NCBI GenBank assembly: GCA_934190785.1
Contig: CAKPTA010000002.1
Span: forward strand, 62,001-126,000
From: an uncultured Bacilli bacterium
GTDB lineage: Bacteria; Bacillota_I; Bacilli_A; RF39; UBA660
DNA: 64,000 nt
Direction: 5' to 3'
This document shows positions 52,180 to 63,081 of the stretch, in pieces; within the stretch, counting starts at the first letter, position 1, and each line of letters opens with the position of its first letter. Position numbers and translations under genes: made by a program. Below the pieces are notes generated by a model. The model made no database searches. It saw only the letters and a list, made by a program, of their open reading frames with translations, and was not told where the DNA came from.

Positions 52180-53636
52180 TATTGATACATTGTCCATGGA
52201 TTTATTCTTCTACCACCATACCATGGAGCTCCTCCTACCCAAACTTCAAAGTGACAGTGTGGACCAGTCGCCCATCCTGATTGTCCTACATATCCAATTA
52301 TTTGACCACGTTCAACAGTCTCGCCTTTTTCAACAGCTCTCTTAGACATATGTGCATAACAAGTATAATATCCATTATTATGATTTATACATACATTATT
52401 ACCATCCATTGATTTATAATTTGATTGATATACAACTCCATTTGTTGCAGCATATATTGGTGATCCATATCCTGTACCAGATATATCAAGTCCACCATGT
52501 AATTCACGAGATCCATCAATTGGATTTATACGATATGTAAATCCTGATGATATTGTATATCCACTATTTGTAGGCCATACCCAATCACCAACACTTCCAA
52601 CTGATTGAACATATTTATCACCTTTTACAACAATTTCATTTACTGCTGCTTTTAATTCTTCTTTTGATATAGGTTCTACATAATATATTGTACCATTTAC
52701 GTATTTAGTCATTTGCGAAACACGCTCTAGACCGTCTTCACCTTGTTGTAAAACTTCACTTACGCCAACAAGTTTTGTAGAATCATACTTAATTTCTGTT
52801 TTATATTTACTTACAATGTCATTTACAGAATACTCTTCCTCAACAACAGAAAGTTGCGGATCCATAACACCAATGACAACTTCTTGTCCTGGAAATAAAA
52901 GATTTTTCTCACTAGTAAATGTAGGATTTGATATTAAAAATTCTTCAACACTTATTTGATTATTAAAAGCAACATCACTAATTGTGTCTCCAACCTGCAC
53001 AGTATATGTCGCTTGAGCTTCTGTTGTACCAAATAAAAGATACTTAGCTAACTCTGTACTGTCAGTATAAATACTTTCTGTAACAGGAATATTATACTCT
53101 TTTACAGTAATATCATCATCTACATATACAGACTTAATTTCACTACCAGTATTTTGAATTTTTGCTTGTGTTTTAGTTTTATATTGTTCATACTTTTCTT
53201 TACCAACAAAGGTTTCAATCATAGAATTAACAGCTTGTTTAAAAGTATCTTTTTCTAAAACGTAAACTTTCTTAGTTTCATTTTCTTTTTTAATAGAAAA
53301 TTGATATCCTGACACTGTAAATGGTTCTTTCTCATAAATTAAATTATATATATCTTCAACTGATTTTACATCTTCACTATAAGTTGTTATTTTTTTTATT
53401 TCCAAACCATTAGGTATGTGAACTTTTTTCACATTATATTTTTTCTTATATTCAACACTTTTTTTATTTATATATGTTTCTAATTCTTTTTTATCTTTAA
53501 TAACTCCCAAGTCTTCATTATTTAAATAAACTTTATAATATGTATTTGGTTCACTAGTTTTTCTATACCCAAATGTAAGTAATGCAACACATCCTATAAA
53601 AAATATTAGTAGTACATTCAATATAAACTTCTTCAT
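52179..53636 (-). CDS. M23 metallopeptidase with LysM and G5-like domains
   Basis: A 485-aa exported cell-wall endopeptidase. N-terminal membrane helix (about 4-23), a long helical/beta stalk, LysM at about 213-257 (YTVQVGDTISDVAFNNQ), a G5-like part (about 285-345), and the C-terminal M23 domain (about 360-480). Zinc residues are intact: HGGLDISG and GPHCHFEVW. It probably cuts peptide cross-links in growth or sporulation. Downstream of dnaB, upstream of walJ, all close together. Confidence 0.9.
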   Translation of the reverse strand: MKKFILNVLLIFFIGCVALLTFGYRKTSEPNTYYKVYLNNEDLGVIKDKKELETYINKKSVEYKKKYNVKKVHIPNGLEIKKITTYSEDVKSVEDIYNLIYEKEPFTVSGYQFSIKKENETKKVYVLEKDTFKQAVNSMIETFVGKEKYEQYKTKTQAKIQNTGSEIKSVYVDDDITVKEYNIPVTESIYTDSTELAKYLLFGTTEAQATYTVQVGDTISDVAFNNQISVEEFLISNPTFTSEKNLLFPGQEVVIGVMDPQLSVVEEEYSVNDIVSKYKTEIKYDSTKLVGVSEVLQQGEDGLERVSQMTKYVNGTIYYVEPISKEELKAAVNEIVVKGDKYVQSVGSVGDWVWPTNSGYTISSGFTYRINPIDGSRELHGGLDISGTGYGSPIYAATNGVVYQSNYKSMDGNNVCINHNNGYYTCYAHMSKRAVEKGETVERGQIIGYVGQSGWATGPHCHFEVWVGGAPWYGGRRINPWTMYQ

Positions 53637-53643
53637 AGCTCAC

Positions 53644-54984
53644 CTACATTTCTTCCTTATTTATGAAATTAACAAATGTTGAAGTATTTCTCCTAAAAAT
53701 CAAGTCAATTGTTGTTGTTGGACCACTACGATGCTTTCCAATTATAAACTCACTTCTACTTGTATTTTCATCAATTGCGCTTTCTTTATTATAATAATCA
53801 TCTCGATATAAGAAGGCAACTATATCTGCATCTTGTTCAATTGATCCAGACTCTCTTAAGTCACTTAATATTGGGCGTTTATCATCACGTCCTTCAACAC
53901 TACGCGATAACTGAGCTAAAGCTATAACAGGTATTTCAAGTTCCATCGCAAGTGTTTTTAATGATCTTGATATTTCTGCTATTTCTTGTTGACGATTCCC
54001 TGCATATTTTGGACCACCACTAATTAACTGTAAATAGTCAATTATAACAATGTCTAGTCCATCTTGTGAACTAGCAAGTCGTCTACACTTTGCACGTATT
54101 TCAGCAATTGTCATACCAGGTGTATCATCAATATACATTTTTGTATCAGCAAGTCGACTAATAGCTTCATTAACTCTTTTCCAATCATTATGTTCTAATC
54201 TTCCATTTTTTAATTTATTGAATTCAATTTGTCCAACAGATGATAACATACGAACAGCTAATTGTTCTGCTCCCATTTCCATATTAAATAGTGCTACTGT
54301 CTTTTTAGCATTCATAGCTATATTTGTAGCAAGATTTAAAGCAAATGCTGTTTTTCCCATGGCAGGACGTGCTGCAATTATAATTAATTCATTAGGATGT
54401 AACCCAGCTGTTACTTTATCCAAATCATAAAAACCAGTTGGCAATCCTGTTATTTCACCTTTGCTTTGTGATAATTTTTCCAAATCTGCTTGTGTTTTAA
54501 ATAAAACATCTTGAATAGTTCTAAACTCTGTACCCTTTCTTGTTTTGACAACACCCAATATTTTCTTTTCAGCATTATCAAGTATAGAACTTATATCTTC
54601 TTTAGAAGAATATCCTGAATTTGTTATTTCAGTAGATGTTTCAATCAATTTACGTAAAATAGCTTTTTCTTCAACAATATTAATATACTCATCTACATTT
54701 GCGGCAGAAGGAACTATATTAATAATTTCACTTAAATATTCAACATTACCAATTTGTTTTAATTCCTGTCTTTTATCTAGTTCTGCCGTTACTGTTGTGA
54801 TATCGATTGCACTTCCTGCTTCAGCTAAACTTGATATAGCATTAAATATTTTGGCATGTGCATCAGAATAAAAAACTTCTTGCGATAAATTTTCTAAACA
54901 CTTTTGTAAAGCATATTTAGATAAAAACATAGCTCCCAATACAGACTGTTCTGCTTCTATATTGTGTGGCATTGTTTTATCCAT
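53644..54984 (-). CDS. dnaB: Replicative DNA helicase
   Basis: A 446-aa DnaB (called DnaC in B. subtilis) hexameric helicase. PHNIEAEQSVLGAMFLSKYA begins the N-terminal domain, Walker A is ARPAMGKTAFALN, Walker B IVIIDYLQLISG, and QEIAEISRSLKTLA with LSDLRESGSIEQDADIVAFL complete the RecA fold. rplI lies 9 nt upstream, the usual gdpP-rplI-dnaB order. Confidence 0.97.
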   Translation of the reverse strand: MDKTMPHNIEAEQSVLGAMFLSKYALQKCLENLSQEVFYSDAHAKIFNAISSLAEAGSAIDITTVTAELDKRQELKQIGNVEYLSEIINIVPSAANVDEYINIVEEKAILRKLIETSTEITNSGYSSKEDISSILDNAEKKILGVVKTRKGTEFRTIQDVLFKTQADLEKLSQSKGEITGLPTGFYDLDKVTAGLHPNELIIIAARPAMGKTAFALNLATNIAMNAKKTVALFNMEMGAEQLAVRMLSSVGQIEFNKLKNGRLEHNDWKRVNEAISRLADTKMYIDDTPGMTIAEIRAKCRRLASSQDGLDIVIIDYLQLISGGPKYAGNRQQEIAEISRSLKTLAMELEIPVIALAQLSRSVEGRDDKRPILSDLRESGSIEQDADIVAFLYRDDYYNKESAIDENTSRSEFIIGKHRSGPTTTIDLIFRRNTSTFVNFINKEEM

Positions 54985-54992
54985 AAAATCAC

Positions 54993-55439
54993 CTAGCTTT
55001 CTTTTTCAACTACTATTTTAATTTCTGCTACCACTTTTTTATGTAATTCAATTTCAACAATATGTGTTCCAATCCCTGTTATTGGATGGTCAATTTTAAT
55101 TTGTGTCTTTGATACATTATAGTTTTTTTCATCCAACATCTTCTTTATTTGTTTAGTTGATATTTGTCCAAACATCATATCTTGTTTTCCAGTTTGAACT
55201 TTAAAAACAAATTTTTCTTTTTCTAATTTCATTTTTAAAGATTCCATATCTTTAATTAAAAGATTTTCTTCTAATGCATCATTTGAAACCTTTATTTTTA
55301 CTTTTTCTATATTACTTTGATCTGCTTTGATAGCATAGCCATTCTTTATTAAAAAATTTTGGGCATATCCATCCTTAACTTCTTTTATTTCATTCTTTTT
55401 TCCTTGACCTTTTAAATCTTTAAGAAATATTACCTTCAT
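54993..55439 (-). CDS. rplI: Ribosomal protein L9
   Basis: A 148-aa L9 ([35 protein letters not shown]-terminal domain with [12 protein letters not shown]). ATG 55439 is 10 nt behind AAAGGA; the in-frame ATG at 55445 is too close. Its start lies inside the 3' end of the GdpP-like gene (20-nt overlap). Confidence 0.96.
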   Translation of the reverse strand: MKVIFLKDLKGQGKKNEIKEVKDGYAQNFLIKNGYAIKADQSNIEKVKIKVSNDALEENLLIKDMESLKMKLEKEKFVFKVQTGKQDMMFGQISTKQIKKMLDEKNYNVSKTQIKIDHPITGIGTHIVEIELHKKVVAEIKIVVEKES

Positions 55440-56403
55440 TTTCATCACATCCTTTAATTATTTCAATTAACTTATCTTTTACACTTTCTATAGTAGTGTT
55501 TTCAATAGATGAAGCGGCATCAGTTTTATGACCTCCTCCACCTAAACAATACATTATTTGCTCTACATCAATATTTCCAATTGATCTTGCACTTATAGCA
55601 ACTGTATTATTATCTATATAACCAATTGTAAAAGATGCTTCTACATTATCAAATTGTAACAAATCTTCGGATATAAGCGCTAACATATATTTCTTATAAA
55701 TATTGTTATCCATTACACATAAAGCAATTTTATCCGTTATCATATTACTGTTTTTTACAAAATCTTGACGCTTACAATAATTTTCTTTGTCTTCTTTTAA
55801 TAATTGTTTTTTTACAATATTATCTGCTCCAGCTCTTAATAAATATGCTGCAGCATCATGTGTATCAGCTGTTGTTTTAATGTTAAATGCATTAGTATCA
55901 ACATCCATTCCTGCTAGCATAATTGTTGCAACTATTGGAGAAATTACGCTATTTAAATACTTCGCATAATTAATCATTATTTCAACTGTACTTGATGCTG
56001 TATCATTTATATATGTAAACATACTTGGTATAGTTTCTACATTTGTAATATGATGATCAATAATAAAGATATCTTGATCTTTAATAGCATCATAATTTTC
56101 TAACAAAGTTACTTTATGAGTATCAACAACTATAGCTAAAGTATTAGGGTAAATATCAGTTTCTTGATAGGCATACTTTATATCTATATTTAGTTCTTCT
56201 AGTTTTTGTTTACTCTTTTCAGTTGATTTATTTTCTAAATCATGACTCATATAAATCATAACATCCTTTTTAAAAGGAGATATTATTTCATATAAACATA
56301 ATGCTGCTCCATATGCATCTAAATCCATTGCTTTATGTCCCATAATAACAATATGTTCATGTTCTTTTATCTCTTTTGTGAGCAATTTAAAAGCTTCAAT
56401 CAT
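55420..56403 (-). CDS. Stand-alone GdpP-type DHH/DHHA1 phosphodiesterase
   Basis: A 327-aa protein equal to the catalytic half of GdpP, the c-di-AMP phosphodiesterase. [15 protein letters not shown] (about 21-35), VVDTH (92-96), IDHH (115-118), [20 protein letters not shown] (164-183) and [10 protein letters not shown] near the end align with GdpP. The usual membrane helices, PAS and degenerate GGDEF domains are absent. It sits before rplI-dnaB where gdpP normally is, which supports GdpP ancestry over NrnA. ATG 56403 has GAGGTG. Soluble and probably not haem- or membrane-regulated. Confidence 0.85.
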   Translation of the reverse strand: MIEAFKLLTKEIKEHEHIVIMGHKAMDLDAYGAALCLYEIISPFKKDVMIYMSHDLENKSTEKSKQKLEELNIDIKYAYQETDIYPNTLAIVVDTHKVTLLENYDAIKDQDIFIIDHHITNVETIPSMFTYINDTASSTVEIMINYAKYLNSVISPIVATIMLAGMDVDTNAFNIKTTADTHDAAAYLLRAGADNIVKKQLLKEDKENYCKRQDFVKNSNMITDKIALCVMDNNIYKKYMLALISEDLLQFDNVEASFTIGYIDNNTVAISARSIGNIDVEQIMYCLGGGGHKTDAASSIENTTIESVKDKLIEIIKGCDENEGNIS

Positions 56404-56464
56404 ATGACACCTCACTTACTTATCTATTATACTATAAATTAAGTTTAAAAAAAAGATTAATTTC

Positions 56465-57391
56465 TTAACCTTTATTTCTAATTCTATCTGCTAAATTTTT
56501 GATTTTATTAAATCTATGATATAATCCTGACTTTGTAATTGAATTACCAGTCTCTAATGTTATTATCTCACCTAGTTCTGTTAAAGAGGCATCTTTATAT
56601 TTAAGCCTATATATAGCAGCTTCATGTGTTTTTTCATCTAGTAATTCCAAACCACAAGTTTGCTCTATTAATTCTATATCGGATACTTGCTTTATGGCTG
56701 CTAAGACAGTTTTATCGACATTTGCTTGTTCACAATTATTAAGACGATTAGTCATATTTTTATGGTCACGATATATCCTAATATCTTCATAGTAAAATAG
56801 AGCATTAGTCGTATTCAAAATTCTAAGAAAATCACCTATTTTTTCTGCTTCCTTTATATAAACCATGTACTTATTATCTTTCTTTAAGACTTTACTATTC
56901 AAATTATATTCATTAAGCATTTTCGAAACAAATTTAGCATAATTAAGATTATCAACAAAAAATTCCAAATGATATCTTGACTTTTTAGGATCATTTATAC
57001 TTCCAGTTGCTAAAAAAATACCACGCAAATATGCTCTTGACTGTTCATCATCACCATATATGTACAATTTTGGAATATTATCAATGTTTCCATAATCAAT
57101 ACTTAAATCAGCAAGTATAAACTTAGTTTTATGAGTTATTTCCAAAATGTAAACATAATTTTTATTAAAATTATATCCACGTCTTACAGTAATTTTAGGA
57201 GATATATGATAAATATTTTTTATTAAATTAAATATGCGTCGTGCTACACTAGCATTTTCTGTGGTTATTTTTATCCTATCAGAAACAAAAACTCCAATAT
57301 TACGGATAATAGCTGATAATTCCGCAATTGACTCTGCATCTTTTGTTTCTAATTTACTAACCTCATTTTTTACAACACTTGTAAATGACAT
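56465..57391 (-). CDS. whiA: Sporulation/division regulator WhiA
   Basis: A 308-aa WhiA: an N-terminal degenerate LAGLIDADG homing-endonuclease fold (LRGIFLATGSINDPKKSRYH) and a C-terminal helix-turn-helix (LTELGEIITLETGNSITKSG). In Firmicutes it affects cell division and chromosome segregation. It follows trxB by 15 nt on the same strand. Confidence 0.95.
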   Translation of the reverse strand: MSFTSVVKNEVSKLETKDAESIAELSAIIRNIGVFVSDRIKITTENASVARRIFNLIKNIYHISPKITVRRGYNFNKNYVYILEITHKTKFILADLSIDYGNIDNIPKLYIYGDDEQSRAYLRGIFLATGSINDPKKSRYHLEFFVDNLNYAKFVSKMLNEYNLNSKVLKKDNKYMVYIKEAEKIGDFLRILNTTNALFYYEDIRIYRDHKNMTNRLNNCEQANVDKTVLAAIKQVSDIELIEQTCGLELLDEKTHEAAIYRLKYKDASLTELGEIITLETGNSITKSGLYHRFNKIKNLADRIRNKG

Positions 57392-57406
57392 TTAACACCT
57401 ACTTTA

Positions 57407-58321
57407 CTATATATTTTCTCTTAAATATTTACTCGCACTTGAAGCTGCTATTGCACCTTCTGACGAAGCAGTTACTAATTGATATAAGCTTTTTTTTATA
57501 CAATCACCACATGCATAAATACCTTTTATATTTGTTTCCATTAAAGATGAGACAATTATACTATTATTATCTATTTGTAAATTAAGGTTATCTAAAAAAG
57601 ACAAATTAGATTCTAATCCGATATAAATAAATAAACCTTTTGTTTTTATTTCTTCCCCATTTTTTAGAATTATGCTTTTTAACTGGCCATTTTCTTTATT
57701 TAGTGTTTCAATTACACTATTATATAATATGTTTATATTATTTGTCCTTTTTACTTTGTTTGCTAATATTGCATCTGCTCTTAAAACAGAACTTCTATTT
57801 ATAATAGTTACATTTTTGCAAAACTTGGATAAACATAAAGCTTCCTCAAGTGCACTATTGCCTCCACCAACAACACATACATCTTCATCTTTAAAGAAGG
57901 CCCCATCACAAGTAGCACAAAAACTAATACCGCTTCCTATCAGAGACTTTTCATTAGGAAGTCCCAACATTTTTCTTTCGCGTCCAAGAGCTAAAATTAC
58001 TACCTTTGCTTGATATTCATTATCTTTTGTTAATACTTTTTTTTCTAAATTATTATCTATTACTGAAATAACATTATCATATATAATTGGTACATTTAAT
58101 GATTTAACTTGCTTATAAATATTTTGGGATAAAGTATATCCATCAATTCTATCACATCCAGGGTAATTTTCTATAATAGATATTTGATTCATTTGTCCAC
58201 CATAAGTACTTTTTTCAATCAACACTACATTATATCCGTATCTTTTTAAATAAATTGCAGCCGTCATTCCACTGATGCCTGCTCCAATAATTATACAATC
58301 AAAATGAGTCTCCACTTGCAT
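57407..58321 (-). CDS. trxB: Thioredoxin reductase
   Basis: A 304-aa FAD/NADPH flavoprotein that keeps thioredoxin reduced. FAD motif IIIGAGISGMTAAIYL, NADPH motif CVVGGGNSALEEAL, redox pair in FCATCDGAFF and GIYACGDCIKKSLYQLVTA. It overlaps lgt by 23 nt. In Firmicutes trxB often lies beside whiA. Confidence 0.95.
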   Translation of the reverse strand: MQVETHFDCIIIGAGISGMTAAIYLKRYGYNVVLIEKSTYGGQMNQISIIENYPGCDRIDGYTLSQNIYKQVKSLNVPIIYDNVISVIDNNLEKKVLTKDNEYQAKVVILALGRERKMLGLPNEKSLIGSGISFCATCDGAFFKDEDVCVVGGGNSALEEALCLSKFCKNVTIINRSSVLRADAILANKVKRTNNINILYNSVIETLNKENGQLKSIILKNGEEIKTKGLFIYIGLESNLSFLDNLNLQIDNNSIIVSSLMETNIKGIYACGDCIKKSLYQLVTASSEGAIAASSASKYLRENI

Positions 58322-59114
58322 TCCTTATATCATTGTATCGATTATTAAATACGGATTTTCTTTTTATTAAAATAAACCAAATTATACCTATTATTACCAT
58401 TAATAATGAAGCTATCTGAGCTACTTTAAAATTCATAAACATTAAACTATCTGTACGTAATGATTCAACGAAAAATCTTTCTACACCATACCATATTAGG
58501 TAAAAACTTGTACACATTCCTAGTTTCCAATATTTTGTGCGGCGTAAAACAACTAATAATATAAATCCAATAAAACACCATATTGATTCATAAAGAAATG
58601 TAGGTTGACGATAAAAACTATCAATGTTCATACCATCTATAATAAATTGTGGTAAATGTATACTCTTTAAAAAAGATAATGTCGTAACTGGACCATATGC
58701 TTCACTATTAAAGAAGTTTCCCCATCTTCCTATAGCTTGACCAATTATTAATCCTACTACTACTATATCAAGCAATCTAACAATATTTACTTTATACTTA
58801 TGTGCATAAAAAAGGAGAAATAATAGACCAAAAATTATACCACCATGAATAGCAAGTCCACCTTCCCAGACTTTAATAATATCTTGTGGATTTATCAGAT
58901 AATAGTCTAAATTAAATAAAACATAATATAATCTTGCACCAATTAAACATATTGGTACTAAATAGAAAAATAAATTTATTATAAATCCTTCTGATATGTT
59001 AAATCTTTTAGCCTCAATTAAAACAATTCTTCCACCAACTAAAAAAGCAATTAAAATAAATATAGAATACCAATATATTTGGATATTACCAATTTCTAAA
59101 AATATAGGGTTCAT
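58299..59114 (-). CDS. lgt: Prolipoprotein diacylglyceryl transferase
   Basis: A 271-aa membrane enzyme that attaches diacylglycerol to the lipobox Cys of prelipoproteins. Seven membrane helices and the signature GRWGNFFNSEAYG with the essential Arg, plus the HGGIIFG and RTDSLMF regions. It overlaps trxB and follows the YvlD-like gene by 3 nt. Confidence 0.95.
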   Translation of the reverse strand: MNPIFLEIGNIQIYWYSIFILIAFLVGGRIVLIEAKRFNISEGFIINLFFYLVPICLIGARLYYVLFNLDYYLINPQDIIKVWEGGLAIHGGIIFGLLFLLFYAHKYKVNIVRLLDIVVVGLIIGQAIGRWGNFFNSEAYGPVTTLSFLKSIHLPQFIIDGMNIDSFYRQPTFLYESIWCFIGFILLVVLRRTKYWKLGMCTSFYLIWYGVERFFVESLRTDSLMFMNFKVAQIASLLMVIIGIIWFILIKRKSVFNNRYNDIRNASGDSF

Positions 59115-59117
59115 AAA

Positions 59118-59516
59118 CTAATCCTTTCTAAGTAGTGGTTTTATCACTACATTGTCTAAAATCATATTCATAATAGAGATTAAAATGGCAACTAAACAAG
59201 TCATAAAGATGCCATTTACAGAGAAATGACTGCCAAGGCAAAAATCTACAATATACAAAATAAACACATTAATAAAAGGATAAAAGACTCCAAGTGTTAA
59301 TGCAGTAATAGGAATAGTTAATTTAACAATAATTGGTTTTATAGTTCTATTTAAAATATTTATCAAAATGGCAGCTAAAAGACTCCAAAAGCCAAAGTAA
59401 TTATTATCAATTTGAATTGTATTTTTAAATAAAACTGATACTGATATTAAAATAAGAGCGTACCCAATCATATAAATTAACCACTCAATAAACTTTTGTA
59501 ATGATTTTTTATTCAT
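59118..59516 (-). CDS. Phage-holin-like/YvlD membrane protein
   Basis: A 132-aa protein with four membrane helices of the YvlD (phage holin 4-like) family: LLAAILINILNRTIKPIIVK, LTIPITALTLGVFYPFIN, AILISIMNMILDNVVIKPLL. Despite the name the family is chromosomal; relatives take part in envelope stress resistance. It lies directly before lgt, as in the yvl/lgt region of B. subtilis. Confidence 0.83.
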   Translation of the reverse strand: MNKKSLQKFIEWLIYMIGYALILISVSVLFKNTIQIDNNYFGFWSLLAAILINILNRTIKPIIVKLTIPITALTLGVFYPFINVFILYIVDFCLGSHFSVNGIFMTCLVAILISIMNMILDNVVIKPLLRKD

Positions 59517-59560
59517 AACAATTCCCCATCTCTATTATAATTATATCATATAATATAAAA

Positions 59561-61510
59561 TCATTCACTTTTTAACTCAAAAATTATATCTCTAAGTTCC
59601 ATAGCACGTTCAAAATCTAAATTTTTAGCAGCTTCACGCATTTCTTTCTCAAGATTTTCTATCATTTTGATTTTTTCTTTCTTACTTAATTTCTCATTTT
59701 TAGGTAAACCTTCTGTATCTGTATTACTTATAACATCTCTTATCGCTTTTACAATTGTTTTAGGTGTAATATTATGTTCATTATTATACTTAAGCTGAAT
59801 TTCACGTCTTCTTTTGGTTTCTGATATAGCTTTTTTCATAGCGTCACTAATTGAATCAGCATACATAATAACATGTCCATTTGCATTTCTTGCTGCACGA
59901 CCAATTGTTTGGATTAAACTTCTATCGCTACGTAAAAATCCCTGTTTATCTGCATCCATAATAGCAATTAAGCTTACCTCAGGTATATCAATTCCCTCTC
60001 TTAGTAAATTTATTCCAACAAGCACATCATATTTTCCTTGACGTAAATCATGAATTATTTTAAGGCGTTCTAAAGTTTTTATTTCACTGTGCAAATAAGC
60101 TACTTTAATATCCATACTTTTCAAATATGTTGTTAATTCTTCTGCCATACGAATTGTAAGAGTCGTTATAAGTACCCTCTCATTTTTTTCAATACGCAAA
60201 TTTATTTCACCAATCAAATCATCAATTTGACCCTCAGATGATTTAACTTCAATTGTAGGATCTAATAATCCAGTTGGTCTAATTATTTGCTCTACAGTAT
60301 TATTATTAGTGCACTCAAGTTCATATTCTCCTGGAGTAGCTGATACAAATATTACTTGATTTATTTTTTCTTCAAATTCTTCAAATTTTAGTGGCCTATT
60401 GTCTTTGGCACTTGGAAGACGAAAACCATAATCAACCAAAACTTGCTTTCTTGCCTGATCACCATTATACATTCCTCTAACCTGGGGTACAGTTACATGA
60501 GATTCATCAATTACAAGAAGAAAATCTTTAGGAAAAAAATCAATTAATGTTGTTGGTGTTGCTCCTGCTTCTTTTAAAGCCATATGTCTAGAGTAATTTT
60601 CTACGCCCCTACAAGTTCCCGTTTCTGCCAACATTTCCAAATCATAATTTGTTCTTTCCATCAAACGTTGATATTCTAATAATTTATTTTCACTTTTAAA
60701 ATATAAAAGTCGTTCTTTTAATTCTTCTCTTATATTAACAATTGCTTTTTGTATTTTATCTTCACTAGTAATAAAGTGACTCGCAGCAAATAAAGATATT
60801 GATTTTTTCGTTGCTAGAATACTTCCAGTTACAGTATCATATTCATATATTTTATCTATTTCATCACCAAAGAAATCAACACGGATACATTTTCCATGTT
60901 CATTAATAGGCATTATTTCTAATATGTCTCCTCTAACTCTAAATGTACCTCTTTTTAATTCAAGATTATTTCTCTCATAAAACATATTAATTAATTTTTC
61001 AATTACGTCATCACGTGATATTTCTTCACCTATATTTAGTGTTAACATTTTATTTCGATATTCTTCAACTTCACCTATACCATATATACATGATACTGAT
61101 GATACAACAATTACATCATCATGCGTTAAAAGTGCTGATGTAGCACTGTGTCTTAATTCATCTATTTCATCATTTATAGATGCATCTTTTTCTATATATG
61201 TGTCAGTTTTAGCGACATATGCCTCAGGTTGATAATAATCATAATAAGATACAAAATATTCAACTCTGTTTTCTGGAAATAACTCTTTTAACTCCGAATA
61301 AAGTTGCCCAGCTAAAGTTTTATTATGAGCTAAAACTAAGGTTGGTTTATTAACTTGTTCTATAACATTTGCGATTGTGAATGTTTTCCCTGTTCCTGTT
61401 GCTCCTAGTAAAACCTGATATTTTTCTTTATTTTTAATACCATTTACCAACTTTTCTATTGCTTGTGGTTGATCACCACTCGGTGTATATTTTGATTTTA
61501 ATTCAAACAT
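59561..61510 (-). CDS. uvrB: Excinuclease ABC subunit B
   Basis: A 649-aa damage-verification helicase of nucleotide excision repair. Walker [18 protein letters not shown], beta hairpin [37 protein letters not shown], helicase motif [10 protein letters not shown], and the C-terminal UVR motif ([14 protein letters not shown]) that binds UvrA/UvrC. The start of the downstream YvlD-like gene is 45 nt away. uvrA is not next to it within the window. Confidence 0.97.
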   Translation of the reverse strand: MFELKSKYTPSGDQPQAIEKLVNGIKNKEKYQVLLGATGTGKTFTIANVIEQVNKPTLVLAHNKTLAGQLYSELKELFPENRVEYFVSYYDYYQPEAYVAKTDTYIEKDASINDEIDELRHSATSALLTHDDVIVVSSVSCIYGIGEVEEYRNKMLTLNIGEEISRDDVIEKLINMFYERNNLELKRGTFRVRGDILEIMPINEHGKCIRVDFFGDEIDKIYEYDTVTGSILATKKSISLFAASHFITSEDKIQKAIVNIREELKERLLYFKSENKLLEYQRLMERTNYDLEMLAETGTCRGVENYSRHMALKEAGATPTTLIDFFPKDFLLVIDESHVTVPQVRGMYNGDQARKQVLVDYGFRLPSAKDNRPLKFEEFEEKINQVIFVSATPGEYELECTNNNTVEQIIRPTGLLDPTIEVKSSEGQIDDLIGEINLRIEKNERVLITTLTIRMAEELTTYLKSMDIKVAYLHSEIKTLERLKIIHDLRQGKYDVLVGINLLREGIDIPEVSLIAIMDADKQGFLRSDRSLIQTIGRAARNANGHVIMYADSISDAMKKAISETKRRREIQLKYNNEHNITPKTIVKAIRDVISNTDTEGLPKNEKLSKKEKIKMIENLEKEMREAAKNLDFERAMELRDIIFELKSE

Positions 61511-61631
61511 AATGACCTCCTTATTATAACTTATATCAACAAGTAAATTGTGTCCTAATCTATTTTCATAACATTAAAAATATGTCTTTTTTTGCATGAG
61601 GATGAATTTTGCCACAAGTTACTAAATAAAA

Positions 61632-62768
61632 CTAGAAAGTTTTCAACAATCTTTTTATAACTAAAAAATCTTCTGGATATTCTTTTAGACAATGGTTATC
61701 TTTATCAATAATAAATGGTGGTATAAATACTATGTTCCATCCATTATTTATATATTCCTCCAACTCATTTTCATAATTTATACAACTGGTTGTAATAGTT
61801 TTTTCCAGCATTGATTCAATTTTATGAAATCCACAGCATCTAACTAGTACATCTCTAATATCTGTACTAGTCCAATGTGTTATTTTTTCAATTTCATTTT
61901 TTGGATTTTTAGTATATATACATAAATCTTCAAAAAATCCATACAAGCATGCTTGAGCATTAACTATACCCAAAATTAATTGGATTAGATGGTTTTCCCT
62001 CGTTACTGGTATTCCATTAATTGACTCTAAATATGCTGGCTGACTTATATAATTTAAAAACATCTTAAATTGTTCTGCTGTTATATAACCATTTTCTTTT
62101 ATTTTTTTAGATATGTTCAAATATCCATTTGAAATTTCATGATTATCTAATATGCTTTCATTATTATCTATAGAATTTTTAATCTTATTATAATTGAATG
62201 CTAAATCTCTACTTTTATGTCCATCTCCTCCCGGATTATATAGATATCCATTAGGGGTTATATACCATGCATCTAATTGATATATATTATCTATCTTATT
62301 TGGATTATAGCGAATAGTATTGTATTTTTTTAATTCATCTATTGCAACAATAATTGTATTATTAAGCAAAGTATAATATTGCTTATTATTTGGAAATAAA
62401 TCTATATATAAGGATGATAATCTTTTAATTAAGTATAAATAATTTTCTATTGCTCTAGAGGAAAAATTTATTTTTCTATATTCTTCCAATATCCAATAAA
62501 GTTCTTCTCCTATACTTTCAAATTCACTATAAACAGAACAGGCATTATCGTAATCAATATATACATTATTTCGAAACCATTCATCAATATTAAACCATTT
62601 AAAAATAGTAATTAGAAATTCACTATTTTTAAATAAATCTGCATATTTTTCTACAAATGAAAATGGTATCTCATAATCAAATAATACTTTTTTCCCTTTA
62701 TCTTGAATATCTACTAATGGTAAATAATAATTCAATCTATTTTCTAGTTCTTTATAATATTTAATCAT
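61632..62768 (-). CDS. Unrecognised 378-aa protein
   Basis: I do not recognise this gene. It is soluble, largely helical and aromatic-rich, without a signal peptide. Notable stretches: YNPGGDGHKSRDLAFNYNKI (about 178-197), GIVNAQACLYGFFEDLCIY and RDVLVRCCGFHKIESMLEKT. ATG 62768 is chosen since AGGGA lies 8 nt upstream; ATG 62777 abuts it. It is flanked by a remnant of another gene and by housekeeping uvrB, which suggests an acquired accessory gene. Confidence 0.65.
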   Translation of the reverse strand: MIKYYKELENRLNYYLPLVDIQDKGKKVLFDYEIPFSFVEKYADLFKNSEFLITIFKWFNIDEWFRNNVYIDYDNACSVYSEFESIGEELYWILEEYRKINFSSRAIENYLYLIKRLSSLYIDLFPNNKQYYTLLNNTIIVAIDELKKYNTIRYNPNKIDNIYQLDAWYITPNGYLYNPGGDGHKSRDLAFNYNKIKNSIDNNESILDNHEISNGYLNISKKIKENGYITAEQFKMFLNYISQPAYLESINGIPVTRENHLIQLILGIVNAQACLYGFFEDLCIYTKNPKNEIEKITHWTSTDIRDVLVRCCGFHKIESMLEKTITTSCINYENELEEYINNGWNIVFIPPFIIDKDNHCLKEYPEDFLVIKRLLKTF

Positions 62769-62888
62769 TATAATCATCCCTTAATCATCGAATCTTAAAT
62801 TATGTTAAAAAAGTCTCTTTTTATTGATTAATAATATATCACATATTATCGTTATTTTCAATTTTTTAGTAGACACGGATAAATATGA

Positions 62889-63002
62889 ATTTGGACCACA
62901 AATTCAATTGAATTACAAGTAAAAACTGAAATAGAAAATAATGCAAATGAAAATATTGATTTTTCAGATATTAAATTATTAATTAGAAGATATAATGTTT
63001 AA
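62889..63002 (+). pseudogene. 3' fragment of an unidentified gene
   Basis: A 37-codon open stretch ending in TAA reads like a protein C-terminus (IWTTNSIELQVKTEIENN, then FSDIKLLIRRYNV). It has no start codon or ribosome-binding site. An adjacent frame upstream (62872-62922) encodes DTDKYEFGPQIQLNYK, so a frameshifted remnant is plausible. Family unknown. Confidence 0.35.
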
Positions 63003-63015
63003 TTTTTTCATGACT

Positions 63016-63046
63016 AAAAAAATATCTAGCAAATGCTAGATATTTT
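63016..63046 (-). terminator. Terminator of the RpiB/LacAB-like gene
   Basis: AAAATATCTAGC-AAAT-GCTAGATATTTT, a perfect 12-bp stem with T on the minus-strand 3' side, 36 nt past the stop at 63082. Confidence 0.85.
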
Positions 63047-63081
63047 ATTGTTAAATAAATTTAAAGACTATAATTACAAAA

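Larger units (their letters stand above)
62778..63081. other. Intergenic region with gene debris
   Basis: 304 bp without an intact gene. It holds a plus-strand coding-like fragment (62889-63002) and the terminator of the RpiB/LacAB-like gene (63016-63046). The stretch 62778-62870 is AT-rich and probably contains the promoter of the 378-aa gene, though no hexamer pair stands out. Confidence 0.45.
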
